Assembly: GCF_003966955.1 (NCBI RefSeq) | Contig: NZ_AP019367.1 | Location: 1,302,001-1,366,000 of the forward strand | Direction of reading: 5' to 3' | Length of the DNA: 64,000 nucleotides | DNA from: Parolsenella catena | GTDB taxonomy: Bacteria; Actinomycetota; Coriobacteriia; Coriobacteriales; Atopobiaceae | Shown here: one piece after another, positions 8,073 through 15,553 of the stretch | How the letters are laid out: the number at the start of each line of letters is the position of its first letter | Position numbering within the stretch: position 1 is the stretch's first letter | Made by a program: the position numbers and the translations under genes | The notes under the pieces: generated by a model | Seen by the model: only the letters and a program-made list of their open reading frames with translations | Told to the model about the DNA's origin: nothing | The model's database searches: none

Positions 8073-8240
8073 ATGCTATTACTCGCGCGATTTGGTCTAC
8101 CATCAAGACAGGTCCGGTTCGAGGAGTTTGAGGCGTCCGTCTCCAAACGTATTGAGGGAATACCGGATACATGGCTTGAGACGCTCAGAGCCAAGGGCCT
8201 GATTGACGCCTGCCTACTGATTGACGCCTGCCTATTCTAA
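8073..8240 (+). CDS. Small hypothetical protein or C-terminal gene relic
   Basis: 55-codon frame from ATG at 8073. The sequence is helix-rich with sensible composition (RFGLPSRQVRFEEFEASVSK, then EGIPDTWLETLRAKGLI). It ends in a repeated LIDACL-LIDACL encoded by an exact 18-base tandem duplication (8199-8216 and 8217-8234). The frame stays open upstream only to a TGA at 8025. A GGGAG stretch lies 12 bases before the ATG, which is far for a ribosome site. It may be the tail of a lost gene whose last codons were duplicated, or a real micro-protein upstream of the KdpD-like kinase. No homologue recognised. Confidence 0.35.
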   Translation: MLLLARFGLPSRQVRFEEFEASVSKRIEGIPDTWLETLRAKGLIDACLLIDACLF

Positions 8241-8284
8241 AAGGATTACGACTTATTTCGAAGGAAAGCAGAAAGGGCAAGCTC

Positions 8285-9916
8285 GTGATAGGGCGAAAAA
8301 CGAATGGGGACGGCATGGCAAGCCCGTGCTCAAATTGGAGCATAGTCTCGTGGTTCGAGCAGAGGGTTTTCGCGTGGTCCGATAAGCCCACGCCCAAGCG
8401 CTTCGCGATCGACACGCTTATCGTCTTCCTGACGATGCTGCTTGCCACGGTTCTTGGCGCCATCTTCTACAGCCTCGACATGGAAGCATGCATAGTCATC
8501 ACGTATGTCTTGGCCGTTCTCTGCGTCTCGCTCCTCACCGTGGGACGCCTCCACTGCCTCGTGGCCTCCGCACTGGCAGTCCTGTTCTATAACTTCTTCT
8601 TCACCCACCCGCGCTTCTCGCTCACTGCCTGGGGCAGGACCTATCCCGCGACGTTCGCAGTCATGTTCGTGGTCGCATTCATTGCCAGTACCGTTGCCGT
8701 GACGCTCAGGCGCGAAGTCCATGCCTCACAGCTCGCATATCGAAGGACGCAGGTCATCCTCGAAGCGGACGAAGCGCTACGCAGGTGCTCCACGCGCGAG
8801 CAAATCATTGATGCGATTGGCGCCCAACTGTCCAAGCTGCTCGAAGCCGAAGTCATCTGGTATGCCGAGGGCATCTCGGGCTTTGCTCCCCAAAGACACT
8901 TCTCCGCCGTCTCGGCAACGCAGACAGAGCCAATCGTCGAGACTCCCATGGCTCGTAGGGCTATGGAGAACAGGAGCGCGGTCGGCGCCGGGACCGGCTG
9001 CTTCCCCTCCGCAAGCGGCTATTATCTGCCGGTCATCTCGGACAACGAGGTTATCGGCGTAATGGGTGCCTGCCTTGGCAATAAGACGCCACTCCCCGCC
9101 GAGCAAAACGAGGCGGAGGCAGTTGTGGGCGAGGCGTCTCTCGCGCTCAATCGCATCCAGGCGCTAGAACAGCGCGAGGAGGCCGCCGTGCTAGCCAAGA
9201 ACGAGCAGCTTCGCGCCAACCTCCTCCGCTCGATCTCGCACGACCTGCGCACACCGCTCACGGCAATCTCGGGAAACGCCGACGTTCTGCTCTCGGACGG
9301 AGATGCGCTGAGCGCGGACAAGCGCGCAGAGCTGCTCCGAGACATTCGATCCGACGCGAACTGGCTGAACGCAACCGTTGAGAACCTCCTCGCCATCACT
9401 CGCCTCGAAAACGGGAACGTCCAGCTGAATACCACCGTAGAGCTCCTCGACGACATCATCGAGGAGGCGTTGCGCCACGCCAATCCAGACATCTGCCAGC
9501 ATCGTCTGGAAATCGAGCCGTGCGAGGACCTCCTCCTCGTCAAGGTGGATGCCAAGCTGATTGTCCAGGTCGTGGTCAATCTGGTGAACAACGCCGTAAC
9601 CCACACGCAGGCGGGTTCGACCATCCGCGTCTCAACGCGCTCGCGAGGTAGCGAGGCCATTGTCAGGGTCGAAGATGATGGCCCCGGCATCAAGGATAGC
9701 GATAAGGCGCATGTCTTCGAATCCTTCTATACGGTCGGCCGGACGCTCGCGGACTCCAAGCGAAGCGTCGGGCTTGGCCTCTCCCTTTGCAAGTCGATTG
9801 TGGAGGCGCACGGGGGTAGCATCGTCATACAGGATGCCGTTCCCCACGGATGCGCGTTCGAGTTCGCGCTGCCACGCTATGAGCTCACGGAAGGAACCCA
9901 GGAAGATGCCGACTGA
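8285..9916 (+). CDS. KdpD-like sensor histidine kinase lacking the KdpD/USP sensor domains
   Basis: 543 aa from GTG at 8285 (AAAGGG 9 bases upstream); an ATG at 8315 is an alternative. Residues about 35-140 form the four-helix DUF4118 membrane module (FAIDTLIVFLTMLLATVLG, FAVMFVVAFIASTVAV). A GAF-like region follows (LLEAEVIWYAEG ... YYLPVISDNEVIGVMGA), then HisKA with the phospho-acceptor His319 in SISHDLRTPLTAISG, and HATPase_c with VVNLVNNAVTHT, VEDDGPGIKDSD and GLGLSLCKSIVEAHGG. E. coli KdpD has about 400 extra N-terminal residues (KdpD and universal-stress domains), which are absent here. It should sense potassium or envelope state and phosphorylate the overlapping regulator gene downstream. 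Confidence 0.88.
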   Translation: MIGRKTNGDGMASPCSNWSIVSWFEQRVFAWSDKPTPKRFAIDTLIVFLTMLLATVLGAIFYSLDMEACIVITYVLAVLCVSLLTVGRLHCLVASALAVLFYNFFFTHPRFSLTAWGRTYPATFAVMFVVAFIASTVAVTLRREVHASQLAYRRTQVILEADEALRRCSTREQIIDAIGAQLSKLLEAEVIWYAEGISGFAPQRHFSAVSATQTEPIVETPMARRAMENRSAVGAGTGCFPSASGYYLPVISDNEVIGVMGACLGNKTPLPAEQNEAEAVVGEASLALNRIQALEQREEAAVLAKNEQLRANLLRSISHDLRTPLTAISGNADVLLSDGDALSADKRAELLRDIRSDANWLNATVENLLAITRLENGNVQLNTTVELLDDIIEEALRHANPDICQHRLEIEPCEDLLLVKVDAKLIVQVVVNLVNNAVTHTQAGSTIRVSTRSRGSEAIVRVEDDGPGIKDSDKAHVFESFYTVGRTLADSKRSVGLGLSLCKSIVEAHGGSIVIQDAVPHGCAFEFALPRYELTEGTQEDAD

Positions 9917-10622
9917 ATCGAGTCCCACGATTCTCGTAGTCGAGGATGACCCAACGATCAGAAACCTCATCCTAACGACTCTCGACACGCAGGGATTTCG
10001 CCACCTCAGCGAGAGCACCGGGAGAGGCGCCATTGCGGCGTCCGCCTCGAGCGCGCCGGACGTGGTCCTCCTCGATCTCGGGCTTCCCGACATCGACGGC
10101 ATCGAGGTCGTCCGTGCCATTCGCAGCTGGTCTCAGATGCCCATCATCGTGGTATCCGCTCGAAGCGAGGACGCCGACAAGATCGGCGCGCTCGACGCAG
10201 GCGCGGACGACTACCTCACCAAGCCCTTCTCCGTGGGCGAGCTGCTGGCGCGAATCCGCACGACACTACGCCGTCTCAACTATCAGTCACCCGCGCAAGG
10301 ACAAGAGCCTTCGATATTCCAGAACGGCGACCTGCGAATCGACTACACGGCAGGCATCGCATACCTCGGCGACGGGGAACTGCACCTGACGCCCATCGAG
10401 TACAAGCTCCTTTGCCTTCTGTCGCACAACGTCGACAAGGTCCTCACGCACAGCTTCATCCTGCACGAGGTCTGGGGCAACAACCACCAGGCGGACCTCG
10501 CCTCGCTTCGCGTCTTTATGGGAACCCTTCGCAAGAAGATCGAGCCCGACCCGGTTCACCCGCGCTACATCCAGACGCACATTGGCGTGGGCTACCGCAT
10601 GATGCGCGTCGCGGATGAATAG
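9906..10622 (+). CDS. KdpE-like OmpR/PhoB family response regulator
   Basis: 238 aa from ATG at 9906, overlapping the kinase gene by 11 bases, with GGAAG directly upstream. The receiver domain starts TILVVEDDPTIRNLIL; the phospho-acceptor is Asp57 in VVLLDLGLPDIDG, followed by the conserved VVSARSEDADKIGALDAGAD and DYLTKPFSVGELLARI. The C-terminal winged helix (LTPIEYKLLCLLSHNVDKVL, HEVWGN, IQTHIGVGYRM) binds tandem DNA repeats. It closely follows KdpE. The next gene downstream is a P-type ATPase whose upstream region has a tandem TCTTTAG repeat, the likely target. Confidence 0.92.
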   Translation: MPTESSPTILVVEDDPTIRNLILTTLDTQGFRHLSESTGRGAIAASASSAPDVVLLDLGLPDIDGIEVVRAIRSWSQMPIIVVSARSEDADKIGALDAGADDYLTKPFSVGELLARIRTTLRRLNYQSPAQGQEPSIFQNGDLRIDYTAGIAYLGDGELHLTPIEYKLLCLLSHNVDKVLTHSFILHEVWGNNHQADLASLRVFMGTLRKKIEPDPVHPRYIQTHIGVGYRMMRVADE

Positions 10623-10739
10623 GGCTTTCGGCTGGTGGTTCGAGCCGAATCGCAAGTAGGCTCGAGCTCGACCTGCAAGCTTCGTGTCTACACATATGCG
10701 AGCAAGGCAGATAAGGACGTATTAAGCGATTTACCTCGG

Positions 10740-10777
10740 TCTTTAGCCTATCTTTAGGTCACCTTCACACGTACTTT
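10740..10777 (+). promoter_or_regulatory. Candidate KdpE-type operator and promoter of the cation ATPase operon
   Basis: Two direct repeats TCTTTAG start at 10740 and 10751, 11 bases apart, which is one helical turn and the usual geometry for OmpR/KdpE-family dimers. About 15 bases downstream is TACTTT (10772-10777), a plausible -10, so the second repeat overlaps where a -35 would be, as in class II activation. A leader of about 145 bases follows before the coding start. The rest of the gap 10623-10930 contains only short dyads (for example CGGTGAAACAACCG). Confidence 0.45.
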
Positions 10778-10930
10778 ATGCCTGCGAGGTGTGGAATTGC
10801 CCACGCCCAAAATAGACTGAGAACCATTGTCCTCACGAGGATATCCTCCCCTTGCAACGGTGAAACAACCGTCGGTCGCACGCGTCAGAAAACGCATGCG
10901 CGAACAAGGAAAGGAGGGTCCTTGAACACC

Positions 10931-13789
10931 ATGTCCGATACGCACGAGGAAGAGGTGCCGCAGATCGCGGCACTCACGAGCGACGCGGTATTCAAGTCGC
11001 TAGGCACGAGCCAAGCCGGCCTCGCGAGTGACCAAGTGAGCGAACTGCAGGCTAAGTACGGCAAGAACCTTATCCAGGCGGGTAAGAAGAAGTCGCCCAT
11101 CCTTGCGTTCCTCTCAAACTTCACGCACCTTATGGCCATCCTCCTCTGGGTGGCCGGCATCATCGCCTTCGTGGCCGGCATGCCCGAGCTTGGCGTCGCC
11201 GTCTGGCTGGTCAACCTCATCAACGGTTGCTTCAGCTTCTGGCAGGAGCACCAGGCAGACAAGGCTACCGAGGCCCTGAAGAAGATGCTTCCGTCCTACG
11301 TCAACGTCATCCGCGACGGCCAGCAGGCCCAGGTCCTCGCGGAAGACCTCGTCCCCGGTGATGTCATGGTCCTTGCCGAGGGCGACAAGATCTCCGCGGA
11401 CGGCCGCGTCGTGCGCGCGTCTGACCTCCAGGTCGACCAGTCGACGCTCACGGGCGAGTCGAACCCCGTGAGGAAGACCGCGGACGCCGTCCTCGAGGCC
11501 GACCTCACTGACGCCGAGACCCCCAACCTCGTCTTCGCCGGCACCTCGGTCTCCGAGGGCAACGGACGCGTCGTCGTCACCAAGATCGGTATGGCGACCG
11601 AGTTTGGCAAGATCGCCAGCCTCACGCAGAACATGGAGGACTCCGAGAGCCCGCTCCAGCGTCAGCTCGACCGTCTGACCAAGCAGGTCACCCTGTTCGC
11701 GCTCTGCATGGGCATCGTCTTCTTCCTCCTCGACGTGCTGTTTGTTCGCAATGGCCTAGCCTCGTCGTTCATCTTCGCCCTTGGCATGGTCGTGGCGTTC
11801 ATCCCCGAGGGACTGCTCCCCACGGTCACGCTGTCCCTCGCCATGGCCGTCCAGCGCATGAGCAAGCGCAACGCCCTCGTGAAGAAGCTGAGCTCCGTCG
11901 AGGCCCTTGGCTCCACGAGCGTCATCTGCACCGATAAGACCGGCACCCTCACCCAGAACGAGATGACCGTCAACCACCTGTGGACCTGCGACCGCGAGTA
12001 CGAGGTCACCGGCGTTGGCTATGCCCCCAAGGGCGAGATTCTCTGCGGCAAGGACAAGTGGGAGGCGGCCGACAACGAGGAGCTTCGCATGCTCGTCTCC
12101 GGTGGTGCCCTTTGCTCCAACGCACGTCTCGTAGAGCCGGACGAGGAGGGCGGCCGCTACACCGTCCTCGGCGACCCGACCGAAGCCTGCCTGCTCGTTA
12201 GCGCGCAGAAGGCCGGCCTTTCCCTCGAGGACCTCGAGCGCGAGATGCCTCGCGTGAGAGAGCTCCCCTTCGAGAGCCGCCGCAAGCGCATGACCACCAT
12301 CCACCAGCTCAAGCGTCCGCTCGATGGCGCCAGCCGCGTCGCGTTCGTCAAGGGCGCTCCCAACGAGGTCGTCCGTCTCTCCGACAACTACCGCACTGAC
12401 GGCAAGGTCATGCCGATGAGCGACGAGATGCGCAAGAGCATCATGGACGCTAACGACGGCTATGCCGCCAACGGCCTGCGCGTGCTTGCCCTCGCCTACC
12501 GTCCCCTGAACCCGGATGACACTTCCATCCCCCGTTCGATGAGCGACTACACGCCCGAGAACATCGAGTGTGGCCTCACCTTCGTCGGCCTCCTCGTCAT
12601 GCAGGATCCGCCCAGGCCCGAGGTCGCCGACGCCGTGGCCGAGTGCCGTCGTGCTGGCATCCGCGTCGTCATGATCACGGGCGACTATGGCCTGACCGCC
12701 CTCTCGATTGCCCGCAAGATCGGCATCGTCCAGGGCCCGAACCCTCGCGTTTTCTCTGGCGTCGAGCTCGAGAAGACCTCTGACGACGAGCTCAAGGAGG
12801 CCCTGAAGGGCGAGGTCGTCTTCGCCCGCATGGCGCCTGAGCAGAAGCTGCGCGTCGTCGAGAACCTGCAGCAGATGGGCGAGATCGTCGCAGTCACCGG
12901 CGATGGCGTGAACGACTCCCCCGCCCTCAAGAGGGCTGACATCGGCGTCGCCATGGGCATCACCGGCACGGACGTGGCCAAGGAGGCCGCGGACATGATC
13001 CTGACCGATGACAACTTCGCCTCAATCGTCCACGCCATCGAAGAGGGCCGCGCGGTCTACGCGAACATCAGGAAGTTCATGCTCTACATCCTGAACTCCA
13101 ACGTGCCCGAGGCTGTCCCCTCTGCGATCTACCTGCTCTCCGGTGGCGCCGTGCCGCTGCCACTCACGACGATGCAGATCCTCACCATCGACCTTGGCAC
13201 CGACATGCTGCCCGCCCTTGGTCTTGGCACCGAGCCTCCCGAGGCTGACGTCATGGCCAACCCGCCTCGCAACCCCAACGAGCCGCTGCTCTCCGGCAAG
13301 GTCATGCGTAAGGCCTTCCTGTGGTACGGAATGCTCGGCGCCCTGTTCTCCTTCGCTGCGTTCATGTTCTGCCAGGTCATGAACGGCTGGCACCCCGGTA
13401 TCGAGATGTTTGGCGTGGGCAACGACCTTGATCCGATCTACGTCCGTGCGACGACCATGGCACTTGCGGCCATCGTCTTCACGCAGATCGGCGAGGTCTG
13501 GAACTGCCGCACGGAGACCGCATCCGTCTTCTCGGTGGGTCTGTTCTCCAACAAGCAGATCAACAAGGGTATTCTCTTCGAGATCGCACTCATCATCTTC
13601 ATCACGCTGTTCCCGCCCTTCCAGAGCGTCTTCCACACCAGCCCGCTCGTCCTGAATGACTTCGTGTTCCTGGTGCTGCTGCCGCCCGTCATCCTCCTCC
13701 TCGAGGAGGCCCGAAAGGCCATCGTTCGCAAGAGGAACCACATCGATCGCAACGGCGTCGCCATCAAGCAGGCACCGGAAAAGAGGTAA
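10931..13789 (+). CDS. P2C-like (Na,K-ATPase type) P-type cation-transporting ATPase
   Basis: 952 aa from ATG at 10931; a TTG at 10922 sits closer to the AAGGAGG site and may be the true start. P2 ATPase order: N-terminal cation_ATPase_N, TLTGES (174-177, actuator), phosphorylated Asp335 in CTDKTGTLTQNE, hinge GDGVNDSPAL (about 656). The transport helices match animal Na,K- and H,K-ATPases rather than calcium pumps: M4 IPEGLL (291-296), M5 NSNVPEA (722-728), M6 TIDLGTDMLPALGL and the PRNP loop. Residues equivalent to the Na,K-ATPase site (Ser723, Asn724, Glu727, Asp754, Asp758) are present. It is placed between a KdpDE-like pair and two RCK proteins, so it likely moves potassium and/or sodium. 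Ion and stoichiometry are inferred. Confidence 0.9.
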   Translation: MSDTHEEEVPQIAALTSDAVFKSLGTSQAGLASDQVSELQAKYGKNLIQAGKKKSPILAFLSNFTHLMAILLWVAGIIAFVAGMPELGVAVWLVNLINGCFSFWQEHQADKATEALKKMLPSYVNVIRDGQQAQVLAEDLVPGDVMVLAEGDKISADGRVVRASDLQVDQSTLTGESNPVRKTADAVLEADLTDAETPNLVFAGTSVSEGNGRVVVTKIGMATEFGKIASLTQNMEDSESPLQRQLDRLTKQVTLFALCMGIVFFLLDVLFVRNGLASSFIFALGMVVAFIPEGLLPTVTLSLAMAVQRMSKRNALVKKLSSVEALGSTSVICTDKTGTLTQNEMTVNHLWTCDREYEVTGVGYAPKGEILCGKDKWEAADNEELRMLVSGGALCSNARLVEPDEEGGRYTVLGDPTEACLLVSAQKAGLSLEDLEREMPRVRELPFESRRKRMTTIHQLKRPLDGASRVAFVKGAPNEVVRLSDNYRTDGKVMPMSDEMRKSIMDANDGYAANGLRVLALAYRPLNPDDTSIPRSMSDYTPENIECGLTFVGLLVMQDPPRPEVADAVAECRRAGIRVVMITGDYGLTALSIARKIGIVQGPNPRVFSGVELEKTSDDELKEALKGEVVFARMAPEQKLRVVENLQQMGEIVAVTGDGVNDSPALKRADIGVAMGITGTDVAKEAADMILTDDNFASIVHAIEEGRAVYANIRKFMLYILNSNVPEAVPSAIYLLSGGAVPLPLTTMQILTIDLGTDMLPALGLGTEPPEADVMANPPRNPNEPLLSGKVMRKAFLWYGMLGALFSFAAFMFCQVMNGWHPGIEMFGVGNDLDPIYVRATTMALAAIVFTQIGEVWNCRTETASVFSVGLFSNKQINKGILFEIALIIFITLFPPFQSVFHTSPLVLNDFVFLVLLPPVILLLEEARKAIVRKRNHIDRNGVAIKQAPEKR

Positions 13790-13791
13790 AG

Positions 13792-14445
13792 ATGAAAGTT
13801 ATCGTCGTAGGAATGGGCCGCATGGGCACGAGCCTCGCTCGCAAGCTCGACAGGCAGGGCTACGAGGTCTGCGCCATCGACCAGGACCCCGAGCGACTCA
13901 AGGCGCTCGGCCCCACGTTCGGCGGCCAGACCGTCGCGGGCGTCGGATTCGACCGTGAGGTCCTTGCTGCCGCCGGCATCGATCGTGCGAGCGCCGTCAT
14001 CGCCTGCACCGCTTCTGACGAGACGAACATCGTCGTCGCCCGCATCTCCCGACAGACCTATCGCGTCCCGCGCGTCATCGCGCGCCTGTACGAGATCGGC
14101 AATGCCGAGACGTACCGCAGGCTCGGCATCCAGAGCATCTCGACCACCGACTGGGGCGTGAGGCGCGTCTGCGAGCTCCTGACCTTCAACGAGCTCGATG
14201 ACGTCACCGGCATCGGTTCCGGCGACGTGCGCCTCGTTCGCGCCGACGTGCCGCCGATGCTCGAGGGCAGTCCCGTTCGCGAGCTCACCGCCATTGGCGA
14301 GATCAGCATCGTCGCCGTCTCTCACGACAACGAGACCTTCGTTCCCACCCAGGGCACGGTCCTCGACCACGGCGACATCATCTACGCCGCCGTCCAGGCG
14401 ACCTCGGCAAGCAAGTTCCGCGCCATGCTCGGCATGACGGATTAG
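13792..14445 (+). CDS. TrkA/KtrA-type potassium regulatory protein (RCK), copy 1
   Basis: 217 aa; ATG at 13792, two bases after the ATPase stop (AAGAGGTAAAG before it). The N-terminal TrkA_N Rossmann domain has MKVIVVGMGRMGTSLARKLD with the nucleotide GxGxxG and the acidic strand end CAIDQDPERL, so it can bind NAD(H) or ATP/ADP. The C-terminal half (VRLVRADVPPMLEGSPVREL and later DHGDIIYAAV) is a TrkA_C domain, a possible c-di-AMP site in related proteins. RCK proteins form rings that gate KtrB/TrkH channels; no channel gene is present in this operon, only the P-type ATPase. Whether it controls that pump or a distant channel is open. Confidence 0.9.
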   Translation: MKVIVVGMGRMGTSLARKLDRQGYEVCAIDQDPERLKALGPTFGGQTVAGVGFDREVLAAAGIDRASAVIACTASDETNIVVARISRQTYRVPRVIARLYEIGNAETYRRLGIQSISTTDWGVRRVCELLTFNELDDVTGIGSGDVRLVRADVPPMLEGSPVRELTAIGEISIVAVSHDNETFVPTQGTVLDHGDIIYAAVQATSASKFRAMLGMTD

Positions 14446-14453
14446 GAGGCTGT

Positions 14454-15113
14454 ATGAACATCATCATTGTCGGCGGCGGCAAGGTTGGTTCCTACCTCGC
14501 CACTCTGTTGGGCAACCGCGGTTACAACGTTCGCATCGTCGAGTCAAGGAAGGCCGTTGCGCAGCGCCTCGAGGAGAAGCTGCCCGAGGGTTCCGTTGTG
14601 AGGGGCATGGGTTCGAGCCCGGATGTCCTCGAAGAGGCCGGCGTGCTCCAGGCCGACGTCATTATTGCCGTAACGGGCGATGACGAGGTCAACCTCGTGG
14701 TCGCGATGCTCGCCAAGATGGAGTACGGCGTGAATCGCGTCGTCGCTCGCGTGAACAACCCGGCAAACGCCTGGATGTTCGACGAGTCCATGGGCGTCGA
14801 CATCGCCGTTGACCAGGCGGACATCATCACGAAGTCCGTCGAAGAGGGCCTCGACATGGAGGACGTCTTCACTATCATGCGCCTCGGCAAGGATGGTCAC
14901 GAGATCGTCCAGGGCGAGATTCGCCCGCGCTCCGCGATGGTGGGCAAGTCGATTGCCGAGCTCCAGATTCCCGACGGCCTGGTCTTTGTCGCCCTCGAGC
15001 ATGAGGGCAACATCCTCATCCCCAACGGTGACACCGCGTTTAGCGCCGGTGACCGTGTGGTCGCCTTCGCGAGCGAGCAGGGCAGGGACTTCCTGAGTCA
15101 CTCGCTGCAGTAG
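14454..15113 (+). CDS. TrkA/KtrA-type potassium regulatory protein (RCK), copy 2
   Basis: 219 aa; ATG at 14454 with TTAGGAGGCTGT in front. TrkA_N: MNIIIVGGGKVGSYLATLL, VRIVESRKAVAQRLEEKL and the ADVIIAVTGDDEVNLVVAML strand. TrkA_C: EIRPRSAMVGKSIAELQIPD and AFSAGDRVVAFAS. It is a divergent paralogue of the preceding protein, eight bases away, so the two may form a mixed ring. Pairs of adjacent trkA genes with a Trk channel are common in actinobacteria; the missing channel is the odd feature here. The operon closes with a strong terminator at 15155. Confidence 0.9.
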   Translation: MNIIIVGGGKVGSYLATLLGNRGYNVRIVESRKAVAQRLEEKLPEGSVVRGMGSSPDVLEEAGVLQADVIIAVTGDDEVNLVVAMLAKMEYGVNRVVARVNNPANAWMFDESMGVDIAVDQADIITKSVEEGLDMEDVFTIMRLGKDGHEIVQGEIRPRSAMVGKSIAELQIPDGLVFVALEHEGNILIPNGDTAFSAGDRVVAFASEQGRDFLSHSLQ

Positions 15114-15154
15114 GAAAGATCTTCGATAGGCCCCGCACCATTGCGTGGTGCATG

Positions 15155-15195
15155 ACCGCCGGGACCAGCCACGGGCTGGCCTCGGCGGTTTTTTT
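15155..15195 (+). terminator. Rho-independent terminator of the cation ATPase/RCK operon
   Basis: Long hairpin ACCGCCGGGACCAGCC / GGCTGGCCTCGGCGGT with an ACG loop followed by seven T. A small CACCA/TGGTG hairpin precedes it at 15136-15150. Confidence 0.9.
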
Positions 15196-15299
15196 GAGAG
15201 AGGCGGGTGCCGCTGGCCATGACATCGACGCCGGGTGCACTTGGAACCACGATGGAAAGACGCTACCGTAAGCGGGTCGGAATGCGAAGGAGACCAGCG

Positions 15300-15467
15300 A
15301 TGACGAAGCCCAGCGGCGCCAAGCGCCACCACGATATGCCCCTGCCGGCCAAGCAGCAGCGCGGACGGCAGGCATTTGGCGGGCCCGCGCGCGCTGCGGG
15401 CATCGGCCCCAACAAGGCATGCGGCCACAAGGGCGGCATCCGCCGTCAGGGCTCAAAGCGCGGGTAA
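15300..15467 (+). CDS. Small basic hypothetical protein
   Basis: 55 aa from ATG at 15300, supported by a textbook AAGGAG site seven bases upstream. The product is very basic and rich in Gly, Arg, Lys and His (MTKPSGAKRHHDMPLPAKQQ ... ACGHKGGIRRQGSKRG), with one Cys and no membrane segment, so it is probably a nucleic-acid-binding or ribosome-associated peptide. It lies alone after the RCK terminator, convergent with rsmI. No family recognised. A recent palindromic repeat follows it directly. Coding status rests on the ribosome site and the composition. Confidence 0.5.
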   Translation: MTKPSGAKRHHDMPLPAKQQRGRQAFGGPARAAGIGPNKACGHKGGIRRQGSKRG

Positions 15468-15483
15468 CCTAGACCAACATCAA

Positions 15484-15545
15484 GAAGCCTGCAAAAGGGA
15501 CTGTCCCTTTTGCAGGCTTCCTTTTGCAGGCTTCCTTTTGCAGCC
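15484..15545. repeat. Palindrome plus 14-base tandem repeats (TTTTGCAGGCTTCC)
   Basis: The palindrome TGCAAAAGGGAC / GTCCCTTTTGCA spans 15486-15511 around a central T. It runs into two further copies of CTTCCTTTTGCAG, so the 3' arm is present three times in tandem. It lies between the small basic protein gene and the rsmI stop, where it could serve as a bidirectional RNA hairpin. It has the same AAAGGGAC/GTCCCTTT logic as the repeats at 6182 and 18878. Confidence 0.8.
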
Positions 15546-15553
15546 ATGCGGGG

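Noticed and set aside
8100-8140. A tRNA suggested by GGTTCGAGG-like sequence upstream of the kinase
   Set aside because: There is no acceptor stem, anticodon arm or D-arm at proper distances. Similar GTTCGA strings elsewhere are within coding sequence.
10784-10930. c-di-AMP (ydaO-type) riboswitch in the leader of the potassium/sodium ATPase
   Set aside because: The leader has short dyads but not the conserved ydaO core, and it is too short for the full fold.
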